A stretch of 64,000 nucleotides of DNA from Cellulosimicrobium terreum (lineage in GTDB: Bacteria; Actinomycetota; Actinomycetes; Actinomycetales; Cellulomonadaceae): contig JACYFD010000002.1 of the NCBI GenBank assembly GCA_014803435.1, forward strand, positions 124,001-188,000, read 5' to 3'. The notes below the pieces were generated by a model. It was given only the letters and a program-made list of their open reading frames with translations, did not search any database and was not told the DNA's origin. The stretch's first letter is position 1. Each line of letters starts with the position of its first letter. The position numbers were made by a program, and so were the translations under genes. Below are positions 1 to 7,965 of this stretch, in pieces.

Positions 1-5
1 CGCAC

Positions 6-38
6 GAGCGCCCCGCCCCGGGGAAGGGCGGGGCGCTC
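6..38 (-). terminator. Strong GC hairpin after the lipoprotein gene
   Basis: A perfect 13-bp stem (6-18 with 26-38, arm GAGCGCCCCGCCC) closes a 7-base loop. It lies just past the stop codon of the minus-strand lipoprotein gene that ends at 49. There is no clear U-tract, as is usual for high-GC actinobacterial terminators. Confidence 0.75.
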
Positions 39-48
39 AGGGTCGTGC

Positions 49-504
49 TCAGGAGGTGAACTCGTACCCGGCCTCGTCGCACTGCGCGTGGAACGCGTCG
101 AGCGACGGCTGGAAGTTCGTCGTGACGACCTCGGTGGCCTCGAGGGCGGCCTGGAACGGCGCCTTGATGCCGTTGAGGTTCTCCTGGACCTCGACGTCCG
201 CGAAGCGCTGGATCGACGCGATCTTGTCGCGCGTCGTCGCGAGCGTGAGCGAGGACTCGTCCGTGAGCTCCTCGGCCGTCAGGGCGAACGTGTCGTCGAC
301 GCGGGCCGCGAGGGAGGCGGCGCCACCGTCGTAGAAGCCGGCGCAGGACTGCTCGATCGAGACGATCGTGGGCTCGGGGGCCTCGGCCTGGGTCGCGGTG
401 GGCTCGGGGGTCTCGGTCTCGCTCGACGGGTCTGTCGTCGAGGCGCACGAGGCCAGCAGGAGGGCACAGGAGAGCGCCGCGGTAGCGGCGAGGTACTTAC
501 GCAT
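49..504 (-). CDS. Small secreted lipoprotein of unknown function
   Basis: This is a 151-residue protein with a typical lipoprotein signal. It has a basic start (MRKYL), a hydrophobic stretch and a lipobox ending LLASC, so Cys20 should be lipidated and the protein anchored outside the membrane. A Thr/Glu/Pro-rich linker follows to about residue 47, then a probably helical domain with two more cysteines (in EQSCAGFYDGG and in the C-terminal AQCDEAGYEF). I do not recognise the family. The gene stands alone on the minus strand, followed by a strong hairpin. No substrate or partner can be inferred. Confidence 0.85.
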   Translation of the reverse strand: MRKYLAATAALSCALLLASCASTTDPSSETETPEPTATQAEAPEPTIVSIEQSCAGFYDGGAASLAARVDDTFALTAEELTDESSLTLATTRDKIASIQRFADVEVQENLNGIKAPFQAALEATEVVTTNFQPSLDAFHAQCDEAGYEFTS

Positions 505-580
505 GCTAAGGATTTGACCGCGCGACGGCGGTTCGGCGCAAACAGCCCTTCCCGTCCGGGATCACCGGTCCGCCGGGGTT

Positions 581-596
581 CCGCAGAATCCTGCGG
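581..596 (-). terminator. Small hairpin downstream of the oxidoreductase gene
   Basis: A 6-bp stem CCGCAG/CTGCGG with a 4-base loop lies about 50 bases beyond the stop of the minus-strand oxidoreductase gene. It is short, so it is only a candidate terminator. Confidence 0.35.
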
Positions 597-647
597 TTCG
601 TCGGGAACCTGCTGTGCGGAGCCTCACAGCACCGCGCGACCGCCGAC

Positions 648-1571
648 TCACCCGACCGTCAGCACGACCTTGCCCCGCACGTGACCGCCCGCGACGAGCC
701 GCAACGCCTCCGCCGCCTCCGCGAGCGGGAGGCGCCGGGACACGGTCAGCCGCAACCGGCCGGCCTCGGCGAGCACCAGCACCTCGTCGAGCGCACCCTT
801 CGCGTCGACCTTGTCGACGATGCCGGCGGCCCGTGACGCGTCGCTGCCGGCGATCGTCACGGCACGGGGGGCCTCGTCCGTCGGCGCGACCTGGTCGCCG
901 AGCAGCGCGGTGGTCGCGGCGACGCTCTCCGCCGTCCCGGCGAGGTCGATCACGACGTCGATCGCGCTGAGCTCGTCCGGCAGCGCACGCACGGCGTCGA
1001 CCAGCCCCGGACCGTACTCGACGGGGGTCGCGCCCAGCTCGCGGAGGTAGTCGTGGTTGCGCGCGGACGACGTCCCGACGACCCGCGCGCCCAGCGCCTG
1101 GGCGATCTGGACCGCGGCGGAGCCGACCCCACCGCTCGCGCCGTGCAGGAGCACGACGTCTCCCTCGCCCACGTCCGCCTGGACGAGCGCGGAGAACGCG
1201 GTGGCGGCAGCGACGGGCAGGACGGCGGCCTGCTCGGCCGGCACGGACGCGGGGCGTCGTCGCACCCGCTCGGCCGGCACGAGCGAGAGCTCGCGCTGCG
1301 CTCCCGACCCGTGCCACAGGACGGCGTCCCCGGGGGCGAGGTCCGCGACGTCGGGCCCGACGGCGTCGACCACCCCCGCGGCCTCGAAGCCGAGGACGCC
1401 GGGGACCTTCCCCCCGAACGCTCCCGACAGCCGCTTGAGGTCGGCCGGGTTGACGCCGACGACCTGGTTGGCGACGCGCACCTGTCCCGGACCCGGATCG
1501 GGGACGTGCTCGTCGGCGACGCGCAGCGCCTCGGGTCCGCCGAAGGCGTCGAAGGTGACGACCGTGCTCAT
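648..1571 (-). CDS. NADP-dependent zinc-type alcohol dehydrogenase / quinone oxidoreductase family
   Basis: This 307-residue protein belongs to the medium-chain dehydrogenase superfamily, quinone-oxidoreductase branch. The N-terminal GroES-like part includes NPADLKRLSG, and the Rossmann part carries GASGGVG at residues 144-150, the expected NADPH loop. I see no cluster of zinc-ligand cysteines, so it is probably a zinc-free NADPH:quinone or enone reductase. The start is the ATG at 1571 (MSTVVTFDAFGG), because the family always begins at this segment; an upstream in-frame extension to 1997 has no homologous look. The physiological substrate is unknown. Confidence 0.85.
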   Translation of the reverse strand: MSTVVTFDAFGGPEALRVADEHVPDPGPGQVRVANQVVGVNPADLKRLSGAFGGKVPGVLGFEAAGVVDAVGPDVADLAPGDAVLWHGSGAQRELSLVPAERVRRRPASVPAEQAAVLPVAAATAFSALVQADVGEGDVVLLHGASGGVGSAAVQIAQALGARVVGTSSARNHDYLRELGATPVEYGPGLVDAVRALPDELSAIDVVIDLAGTAESVAATTALLGDQVAPTDEAPRAVTIAGSDASRAAGIVDKVDAKGALDEVLVLAEAGRLRLTVSRRLPLAEAAEALRLVAGGHVRGKVVLTVG

Positions 1572-1681
1572 GGCAGGCCACTCTTCCACCGCGCGCGCCG
1601 CGCTGTCCTGTGCAACCGCCGTGCGGACGGACCCCGCACCCGCGGCGGGACGGAACCGGGCGCCGCGCGCGTTGTGCCCAC

Positions 1682-2026
1682 ATGACCGTACCGGAGGTGC
1701 GCGAGCGACTGACCGCCCTGCGCGCGGAGGCGCTCGGGCGCGTCGCGGCGCTGCGGGCCGACGTCGCGGAGATGGTCGAGGCGTCGCGCGACTCGAACGC
1801 CGACGACGAGCACGACCCTGACGGCGCCACCATCGCGTTCGAGCGGGCCCAGCTCGACTCCCTCGCGCGCGAGGGCGAGGCCCGGATCGACGAGCTGGAG
1901 GCTGCGATCGCGCGTGTCGACTCCGGGACGTACGGGGTCTGCGAGGCGTGCGCGCAACCCGTCGCCGCCGGGAGGCTGGAGGCGCGCCCGACCGCACGGA
2001 CCTGCGTCCCCTGCGCCGAGAAGTGA
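1682..2026 (+). CDS. DksA/TraR-type C4 zinc-finger protein
   Basis: This 114-residue protein has an N-terminal helical, probably coiled-coil region (to about residue 80) and a C-terminal four-cysteine finger with Cys87, Cys90, Cys108 and Cys111. That is the layout of DksA/TraR-family proteins, which bind RNA polymerase through its secondary channel in proteobacteria. Actinobacterial members are mostly uncharacterised; some act as CarD/RbpA-like modulators, which is only an analogy here. The stop codon sits inside a long palindrome shared with the convergent amidohydrolase gene. Confidence 0.85.
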   Translation: MTVPEVRERLTALRAEALGRVAALRADVAEMVEASRDSNADDEHDPDGATIAFERAQLDSLAREGEARIDELEAAIARVDSGTYGVCEACAQPVAAGRLEARPTARTCVPCAEK

Positions 2027-2075
2027 CTATGCGCCCCCGATTGCGGACATGAGGGGCGGATAATCACTTCTCGGC
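2015..2075. terminator. 61-bp palindrome between convergent genes (bidirectional terminator)
   Basis: The outer arms pair over 13 bases (2014-2026 with 2064-2076). An inner stem pairs 2028-2037 with 2053-2062 with one mismatch. The loop is 2038-2052. It overlaps the stop codon of the zinc-finger gene and ends six bases before the stop of the opposite gene, so it can terminate transcription from both sides. Its tips (GCCGAG...CTCGGC) and length match the palindromes listed later in the window. Confidence 0.75.
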
Positions 2076-2081
2076 GGCGCG

Positions 2082-3335
2082 TCAGCCCGTGAAGCGCGCC
2101 CCGCGCTCGACGACGCGACCGGCTCCGCGGCCGTCGTTCGCCTCGCGGTCCCACGTGTAGACCTCGGTGCCCGTGACGAACACGTGCTCGGCGCGGGCGT
2201 TCACGTCGAGCGGGTCGCCGGACCAGATCACGACGTCGCCGTCCAGCCCCGGCGTGAGCGCGCCGACACGGTCGTCGAGATCGAGGAACGACGCCGGGTT
2301 GACCGTGAGCGCGGCGAGCGCGGTCTCGCGGTCGAGACCCTCCTTGACCGCGAACGACGCCTGGTGCACGAGGAAGTTGATCGGCACGACCGGGTGGTCC
2401 GTCGTGATGGCGACGCGCACGCCGGCGCGCGCCAGCACCCCGAGGTTCTCGATCGCCCGGTCGCGCAGCTCGACCTTGGAGCGCGACGTGAACATCGGCC
2501 CGAAGATGACGGGCACGTCGCGCTCGGCGAGAACGTCGGCGATCGCGGCACCGTCGGTCCCGTGGTTGACCACGAGCCGGTAGCCGAACTCGTCGGCGAG
2601 GCGCAGCGCGGTCGCGATGTCGTCGGCGCGGTGCGTGTGCTGGTCCCAGAACAGCTCTCCCGCGAGCACCCGCGCGAGGGTCTCCTTGGTGAGGTCGCGC
2701 GCGAACGGCTTGCCCTCGGCCTCGGCGGCGTCGCGCGCTGCGACGTAGTTCTGCGCGTCCACGAACGCCGCCCGGATCACCTGTGCGACCCCGAGCCGTG
2801 TCGACGGGGTCTTCTTCTGGTCCCCGTACACACGCTTGGGGTTCTCCCCGAGCGCCGACTTCACGGACACGGCCGCGCGGACGACCTGCTCGTCGACGGT
2901 CCGCCCGCCCCAGGTCTTGATCGCGACGGTCTGCCCGCCGATCGGGTTCCCCGACCCGGGCTTCACGACCGCCGTCGTGACGCCGCCCGCGAGCGCGTCG
3001 CGGAACCCCTCGTCCTCGACGTAGATCCCGTCGATCGCGCGGAACGCGGCACCGTTCGGGTTCGTCATCTCGTTGGTGTCGTTGCCGGCCCAGCCCTCGC
3101 CCTCCTCGTGCACGCCCATGTGCGCGTGCGACTCGACGAACCCGGGCAGGACCCAGCGGCCTGCGGCGTCGACGACGCGCGCGCCGTCGGGCACGACGAC
3201 GTCCGCGCCGACCGCGGTGATGATCCCGTCCTCGACCAGGACCGTCCCGTTCTCGATCGGTGGTGCGGCCACGGGCACGACGTACCCGTTCGTGATCGCG
3301 ACGGTGCTGAGGGCGGTGGTCGGTGAGGTCGTCAT
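2082..3335 (-). CDS. Metal-dependent amidohydrolase (imidazolonepropionase/dihydroorotase-like)
   Basis: This 417-residue protein has an N-terminal beta-sandwich part (NGYVVPVAAPPIENGTVLVEDG), the metal-binding HAHMG motif of amidohydrolases, later histidines in FWDQHTHRADD and NHGTDGAAI, and the ITTDHPVVP segment that supplies the conserved Asp. A C-terminal stretch, DGDVVIWSGDPLD, returns to the sandwich domain. It is a cytoplasmic hydrolase of cyclic amides or peptides; the substrate cannot be told. The chosen start is the ATG at 3335 (MTTSPTTALS); ATG codons at 3344 and 3347 are alternatives. The upstream extension to 3491 overlaps the divergent gene and is unlikely. Confidence 0.85.
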   Translation of the reverse strand: MTTSPTTALSTVAITNGYVVPVAAPPIENGTVLVEDGIITAVGADVVVPDGARVVDAAGRWVLPGFVESHAHMGVHEEGEGWAGNDTNEMTNPNGAAFRAIDGIYVEDEGFRDALAGGVTTAVVKPGSGNPIGGQTVAIKTWGGRTVDEQVVRAAVSVKSALGENPKRVYGDQKKTPSTRLGVAQVIRAAFVDAQNYVAARDAAEAEGKPFARDLTKETLARVLAGELFWDQHTHRADDIATALRLADEFGYRLVVNHGTDGAAIADVLAERDVPVIFGPMFTSRSKVELRDRAIENLGVLARAGVRVAITTDHPVVPINFLVHQASFAVKEGLDRETALAALTVNPASFLDLDDRVGALTPGLDGDVVIWSGDPLDVNARAEHVFVTGTEVYTWDREANDGRGAGRVVERGARFTG

Positions 3336-3432
3336 GCTCCCCATCATCGCCCCGAGCAACCGCGCGGGCGAAAGGCCGCTATCCTCCTGCCGTACCACCG
3401 CCGTCCTACCGCTCGCGCGCGAAGGAGCTCGC

Positions 3433-4128
3433 ATGAACGTCCTGGTCGGGCTGTACCGACTGTTCCTCGTGGTGCTCGCGCTGGTCGGCACGCGCGAGAT
3501 CTGGCTGCACGGCGACGTCGAGGGCCTGGTCTACTTCACGAACCAGACCGGCTTCCTCGTCGCGGTGACGTTCGCGTGGGCGGGCATCGCGTCGGTCCTG
3601 CGCCGTCGCCAGCCGCCGGGGTGGTTCAAGGGCGTGGTGACGCTCGCGGCCGCCATCACGGGCCTCGTCGCGTGGTTCGTGCTCGAGCCCGAGTCGCCCG
3701 ACGCGCCGGCCGTGTTCCTCGGCCTGACCGACGGGCAGATCGAGCACCAGGTCCTGCCCCTCGCGGTGTTCGCCGACTTCGTGCTGTTCGACGCCCACCG
3801 GCGCTTCCGCGGGCTGACCGCGCTGCAGTGGCTGGTGTACCCGGTGGCGTACTTCGTGTTCGCGCTGATCCGCGGGTTCGTCAGCCCGGGCAGCGAGTAC
3901 CCGTACGGGTTCGTCGACCTCGACGCGCTCGGCTGGGCCGGCCTCGGCGTGAACCTCCTGCTCTACGGGGCCGGGTTCTTCGTGCTGGGGCTCGTGCTCG
4001 TCGGGATCGACCGGATCCTCCCGCGGCGCCCGCTGATCGGCGGCTACGGCGGTGCGGACCACGGCAGCGGGCTCCGGGCCGAGCCGCCGACGGCCTCCTC
4101 GGGATCATCAGCCGGCTCGTCCTCCTGA
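3433..4128 (+). CDS. Pr6Pr family integral membrane protein
   Basis: This 231-residue protein has about six hydrophobic helices and the features of the actinobacterial Pr6Pr family: YFTNQTGFLVAV near the N-terminus, EHQVLPLAVFADFVLFD in the middle and YPVAYFVFALIRG later. The function of the family is unknown. The start is set by a good ribosome site, GAAGGAG, six bases before the ATG. The C-terminal 30 residues are Ser/Ala-rich and probably disordered. It is transcribed away from the amidohydrolase gene and toward the copper cluster, but has no evident link to copper. Confidence 0.85.
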   Translation: MNVLVGLYRLFLVVLALVGTREIWLHGDVEGLVYFTNQTGFLVAVTFAWAGIASVLRRRQPPGWFKGVVTLAAAITGLVAWFVLEPESPDAPAVFLGLTDGQIEHQVLPLAVFADFVLFDAHRRFRGLTALQWLVYPVAYFVFALIRGFVSPGSEYPYGFVDLDALGWAGLGVNLLLYGAGFFVLGLVLVGIDRILPRRPLIGGYGGADHGSGLRAEPPTASSGSSAGSSS

Positions 4129-4159
4129 CGGCCCGGGCGGGTGGCGTGATCGTGGTGGT

Positions 4160-4165
4160 TAGGCT
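4160..4165 (+). promoter_or_regulatory. -10 box of a leaderless promoter (TAGGCT)
   Basis: TAGGCT ends six bases before the GTG at 4172, the spacing expected when transcription starts at the start codon itself. It marks the likely head of the copper cluster. Confidence 0.6.
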
Positions 4166-4171
4166 GACCCC

Positions 4172-4855
4172 GTGAGCTCCCCGGTCGTCGGTCCGCTGCG
4201 CGTGGCACGCGCGGCGCTCGTGGCGACCCTCGTGCTGGCACTGTCCGCGCTCGCGCACCGCGTGGGCGGCGGTGCGCTGCCCGACCCGCTGGTCCTCGCC
4301 GCGCTCGCGGCGTTCACGTTCGCGGGCACGACGGCGGTGGCGCGGGCCCGCTTCACTGTCCCCCGGCTCGTGCTGGTCCTGGGCGGCGCACAGCTGGCCC
4401 TGCACACGGCGTTCCGCACGCTCGGTCACGGGGTCGCCTCCTGCGTGACGGCCCCCGTCCCCGCCGGACATGGCGGGCACGCCTCGCTCGCCGTGTGCGA
4501 CGGACCGCTCGCGCCCCTCGGGGACGGTGCCGCTGCGGCGCACTCCCACCTCCTGACCGGAGCGGCTGGTGGTGCCGGGACGGTCGCGTCCGCCGACAAC
4601 GTCATGCTCGCCGCACACGTCGTCGCGACGGCGGTGCTCGCCGTCGTGCTGGCGCGGGGCGAGCGCGCGCTCGAGCGGTTCCTCGCGTGGGCGCGTTCGT
4701 GCCCGACGACGGCCGGCCCGGTCGCGCTCGTGCCCGCGGTCCGTCAGACGGTCCTCCTCGTCCGGCAGGTGCCGGTCCTGGCCGTCCGCGTCGTCGGGGT
4801 CGCGCCGACGCGCGGTCCGCCGCTGCAGGGCGTGCTCGTCGGGAACTCTGCCTAA
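4172..4855 (+). CDS. His-rich 4-helix membrane protein of the copper cluster (paralogue 1)
   Basis: This 227-residue protein has four probable transmembrane helices. The loop after helix 3 is rich in histidine and carries two cysteines (GHGVASC, AGHGGHASLAVCDG, AAAHSHLL), a plausible metal-binding face. The same plan is seen in the protein at 7966: LALSALAHRVGGG early, a VARAR or VSRAR turn, LQ/LH in helix 3, a His-rich loop, then an AAHVVATAVLAVVLARGERAL-type helix 4. I know no characterised member. Its place directly before CopC argues for a role in copper transport or sensing. The GTG start is fixed by the leaderless -10 box. Confidence 0.75.
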   Translation: MSSPVVGPLRVARAALVATLVLALSALAHRVGGGALPDPLVLAALAAFTFAGTTAVARARFTVPRLVLVLGGAQLALHTAFRTLGHGVASCVTAPVPAGHGGHASLAVCDGPLAPLGDGAAAAHSHLLTGAAGGAGTVASADNVMLAAHVVATAVLAVVLARGERALERFLAWARSCPTTAGPVALVPAVRQTVLLVRQVPVLAVRVVGVAPTRGPPLQGVLVGNSA

Positions 4856-4979
4856 CCAGGCCTGGCCCACCCATCCGTCCGCCCTCGCGCGACGAACCCG
4901 ATGCAGCCGAACCGGCACCCCGCCGGACGTGGGACCCACCGCGCGGCCCAGCCGCGCCACGGACGGAAGACCTCACCCC

Positions 4980-5720
4980 ATGCAGACCGCACGGATCCTC
5001 ACCGCACGCCGACCCCTGTCGGCACTCACCACCGCACTCCTCGCCCTCCTGTGCGCGCTCGGCCTGACCGCCGCGCTCGCCACGTTCGGCGCGCTGCCCG
5101 CGCAGGCGCACGACCGCCTGACCGGGACCGAGCCGGCCGACGGTGCCGCGCTCGACGCCCCGCCGTCGGACATCGCGCTCACGTTCAGCACGGAGCCGCT
5201 CGACGTCGAGCCGCAGGTCGTCGTCACCGACGCGGACGGCGAGGTCGTCCTCGACGACGCGCCGACCATCGACGGCACCACGGCGACCCTGCCCGTGACG
5301 GACGGTGTCCTGACCGGCGGCGAGTACACCGTCGCGTGGCGCGTCGTCTCGGCGGACGGCCACCCGATCGAGGGCACCTTCGGCTTCGCCGTCGCCGATC
5401 AGCCTGAGGAGTCGCCGTCGCAGGACGCGTCCGCGGCGCCGAGCGACGACGCCGACGACACGGCGTCCGACGACACGGCGTCCGACGACACGGCCTCCGA
5501 CGACGCGAGCGACACGGCCTCGGACGACGCGTCCGCGGCACCGAGCGACGGCGCGGCGACCACGGACGCGGCGAGCACCGGCACGGCGGACGGCTCGTCG
5601 TCGGCGCTGCCGCTCGTGCTCGGCATCGGGGCGGTCGTGGTGATCGGCGCGGTCGTGACGGTGCTCGTCGTGCGCCGTGGCGGTGCGGACCGGGGCGCGG
5701 GCCCCGGCGGCCAGGACTGA
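4980..5720 (+). CDS. copC: CopC-domain copper-binding protein with C-terminal membrane anchor
   Basis: This 246-residue protein has a Sec signal ending at AQA, so the mature protein starts with His (HDRLTGTEPADGA), the N-terminal copper ligand of CopC proteins. A second conserved His lies in DGHPIEGTFGFAV. After the beta-sandwich comes a Ser/Asp/Thr-rich repeat linker (about residues 145-195), one transmembrane helix and a short basic tail, so it is tethered to the outer face of the membrane. CopC proteins bind Cu(II) and work with CopD, the next gene. Confident as a family call; direction of copper flow is not shown. Confidence 0.9.
   Translation: MQTARILTARRPLSALTTALLALLCALGLTAALATFGALPAQAHDRLTGTEPADGAALDAPPSDIALTFSTEPLDVEPQVVVTDADGEVVLDDAPTIDGTTATLPVTDGVLTGGEYTVAWRVVSADGHPIEGTFGFAVADQPEESPSQDASAAPSDDADDTASDDTASDDTASDDASDTASDDASAAPSDGAATTDAASTGTADGSSSALPLVLGIGAVVVIGAVVTVLVVRRGGADRGAGPGGQD
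5424..5550 (+). repeat. Tandem 15-bp repeat encoding Asp/Thr/Ser linker in copC
   Basis: Units close to GACACGGCGTCCGAC repeat at 5457, 5472, 5487 and 5511. The block is flanked by two 25-bp near-identical direct repeats (5424-5448 and 5526-5550, one mismatch). Both encode DASAAPSD. This is a length-variable linker, expected to change in copy number between strains. Confidence 0.8.
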
Positions 5721-5730
5721 CGGGACCCGT

Positions 5731-5751
5731 CCGGTCGGCGGTGCCGACCGG
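5731..5751 (+). promoter_or_regulatory. Hairpin between copC and the copD-ctaG gene
   Basis: CCGGTCGGC pairs perfectly with GCCGACCGG around a 3-base loop, in the 39-base gap and just before the start of the next gene. It may limit read-through, protect the copC message or control translation of the downstream gene. Confidence 0.5.
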
Positions 5752-5759
5752 CGGACCTC

Positions 5760-7859
5760 ATGGACCGCACCTCTCTCCGGTCACCGGACGAGCTCCGGGA
5801 CGACCCCGCTCCCGACGCCCCGGCGTCGGGCACCGAGGCGCTCGACGTCCCGCACGTCGAGGGCTTCCACCTGCCCAGGATCCGCCCCACCGAGGCGGTC
5901 CTCCTGGCCTGCCTGCCGCTCGCGGTGGTCGTCGCGCTCGGGGGGCTCGCCCTCACGGGTGAGCTCGCGCCGCGCCTGCTCATGGACCCGGGTGCCGCGG
6001 TGCGCTTCGGGCTGCCCGTGGCGCGGGTCGTGCACGACGCCGCGGCGGCCCTCACGATCGGTCTGCTCGTCCTCGCGGCGGGGGTCCTGCCCGGCCAGGG
6101 CCGGGTCCCGGGCGCGGTGTCCTACCCGCAGTGGAGCGCGACCCGGTGGGCGGCGCGGTCCGCGGCGGTGTGGCTCGCCGCCGCGATCGCCGTCGTCGTG
6201 CTCACGACCGGCAGCTCCGTCGGCATGTCGCCCGCGGACCCCGGGTTCTGGGCGCAGGTGCGCTACTACGCGACCGAGATCGAGCTCGGTCAGTTCCTGA
6301 CCGTGTCGGCGGTGGCCGTCGCGGCGACCCTCGTCGTCGCCGCGGGTGCGCGGACCGTGGGCAGGGTGGCGGTGGCGCTCGTGCTCGCCCTCGCCGCCCT
6401 CCTTCCGGTCGCGCTCTCGGGCCACTCGGCGGGCGCGGACGACCACCTCAACGCGGTCAACAGCCTCCTCGTCCACCTCGTCTCCGTGACGGTCTGGGTG
6501 GGTGGTCTCGTCGGTCTGGCGCTGCTGCGCCCGCGGATCCGGCGGGCGGCGCTGCCCGACGTCGTCGGCCGCTACTCCGTGGTGGCCGCGTGGTGCTTCG
6601 GTGCCGCGGTCTTCTCCGGCGTGATCAACGCGTCGCTGCGGCTCGCCTCGCCCACGGACCTCGTCACGACGACGTACGGCGCGCTCCTCACCGTGAAGAT
6701 CGTCGCGCTGGTGCTGCTCGGCGTCGCCGGGTGGGTGCAGCGGCGTCGTGTCATCCCGCGCCTCGCGGCTGGCGGGGGGCGGGCGTTCGCGCGGCTCGCG
6801 GTGGGCGAGGTCGTGGTCATGGCGGTGACGTTCGGTGCGTCCGTGGCCCTGTCGCGGTCCGCGCCGCCCGTGCCGCAGGACCCCATCGCCGACGACGCGC
6901 GCCACGCCCTGCTCGGGTTCGCCTACCCGGAGCCGGTGTCGGTGCGCACGATGCTGCTCTCGTTCCAGCCGGACTGGCTGTTCCTCGGGATCGCGGCGAC
7001 CCTCGTGGGCCTGTACGTGGCCGGCGTGGTGCGCCTGCGTCGACGCGGGGACCGGTGGCCCGCGGGGCGGACCGTCATGTGGCTCCTCGGGTGCGTCGCG
7101 CTCGCCTGGTCGACGAGCGGCGGGCCGGGCGCCTACGGGGCCGTGCACTTCTCGACGCACATGGTCCAGCACATGGCGCTCATGATGCTCGTGCCGCTCC
7201 CGCTCGTCCTCGGCGCACCCGTGACCCTGGCGCTGCGTGCCCTGCCTGCGCGCCGCGACCACTCGCGCGGCCCACGGGAGTGGCTGCTCGCCGTCGTGCA
7301 CTCGCGGTACTCCCGGTTCCTGACCCGGCCCGTCGTGGCGGGCGGGATCTTCGCGGGGAGCCTCGTCGCGTTCTACTTCACGGGGTGGTTCGAGTACGCG
7401 CTGTTCGAGCACCCGGGACACCTGCTCATGCAGGTCCACTTCCTGCTCAGCGGCTACCTGTTCTTCTGGGTGATCCTCGGGGTGGACGCCACCCCGGTGC
7501 GCACGCCCTACCCGATCAAGCTCCTCGTCCTGCTCGTCACCATGGCGTTCCACGCGTTCTTCGGCGTCGCCGTCATGGCCGACCAGCAGGTGCTCGGCGC
7601 GGGCTGGTGGTCGGCGATGCAGTACTCCGACACCGCCGCGCTGCTCGCCGACCAGGCCGTCGGCGGCTCCGTCGCGTGGGGCGCGGGCGAGCTCCCCGTC
7701 GTGATCGCGGCGATCGTCGTCGCGGTCCAGTGGACGCGGGACGACGAGCGGACCGCGCGGCGCACGGACCGCCAGGCGGACCGGGACGGCGACGCCGAGC
7801 TCGCGGCCTACAACGCGCACCTCGCCGAGCTCGACCGGTCGAGCGGAGCGGGGCGATGA
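5760..7859 (+). CDS. copD: CopD - cytochrome c oxidase assembly (CtaG) fusion membrane protein
   Basis: This 699-residue protein has about 14-16 transmembrane helices in two halves. The first half is CopD-like (VARVVHDAAAALTIG, GHSAGADDHLNAVNSLLVHLVSVTVWVGG), a copper-translocating membrane domain. The second, after about residue 390, is the caa3/CtaG family, with STHMVQHMALMM and HFLLSGYLFFWV, which helps insert copper into cytochrome oxidase. The fusion is common in actinobacteria. Coming straight after CopC, it suggests copper delivery across the membrane to the respiratory oxidase. Direction and partners are inferred. Confidence 0.9.
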   Translation: MDRTSLRSPDELRDDPAPDAPASGTEALDVPHVEGFHLPRIRPTEAVLLACLPLAVVVALGGLALTGELAPRLLMDPGAAVRFGLPVARVVHDAAAALTIGLLVLAAGVLPGQGRVPGAVSYPQWSATRWAARSAAVWLAAAIAVVVLTTGSSVGMSPADPGFWAQVRYYATEIELGQFLTVSAVAVAATLVVAAGARTVGRVAVALVLALAALLPVALSGHSAGADDHLNAVNSLLVHLVSVTVWVGGLVGLALLRPRIRRAALPDVVGRYSVVAAWCFGAAVFSGVINASLRLASPTDLVTTTYGALLTVKIVALVLLGVAGWVQRRRVIPRLAAGGGRAFARLAVGEVVVMAVTFGASVALSRSAPPVPQDPIADDARHALLGFAYPEPVSVRTMLLSFQPDWLFLGIAATLVGLYVAGVVRLRRRGDRWPAGRTVMWLLGCVALAWSTSGGPGAYGAVHFSTHMVQHMALMMLVPLPLVLGAPVTLALRALPARRDHSRGPREWLLAVVHSRYSRFLTRPVVAGGIFAGSLVAFYFTGWFEYALFEHPGHLLMQVHFLLSGYLFFWVILGVDATPVRTPYPIKLLVLLVTMAFHAFFGVAVMADQQVLGAGWWSAMQYSDTAALLADQAVGGSVAWGAGELPVVIAAIVVAVQWTRDDERTARRTDRQADRDGDAELAAYNAHLAELDRSSGAGR

Positions 7860-7863
7860 ACTC

Positions 7864-7887
7864 TGCACTTTTGATTGACCGAGTGCA
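7864..7887. promoter_or_regulatory. Inverted repeat before the second His-rich membrane gene
   Basis: TGCACT and AGTGCA flank a 12-base AT-richer spacer in the 106-base gap between two copper-cluster genes. The local drop in GC and the symmetry suggest a promoter with an operator that could start a second transcript. It does not match the CsoR box seen at 61999. Confidence 0.4.
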
Positions 7888-7965
7888 TAAGCCCGGGTAC
7901 CTTCGGGCAGAAGCGGGCGAAGGGCGCAACGGGGTGCTCTCGGTCACGGACGGAGGACGCGGTCG

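Noticed and set aside
5457-5525. CRISPR-like repeats
   Set aside because: The repeats are contiguous, 15 bp, in frame and without spacers; they encode a linker in copC.
5781-7868. A 695-residue minus-strand ORF opposite the CopD-CtaG gene
   Set aside because: Its composition is Arg/His/Glu/Gly-rich with no motif, while the plus strand encodes a clear membrane protein family.
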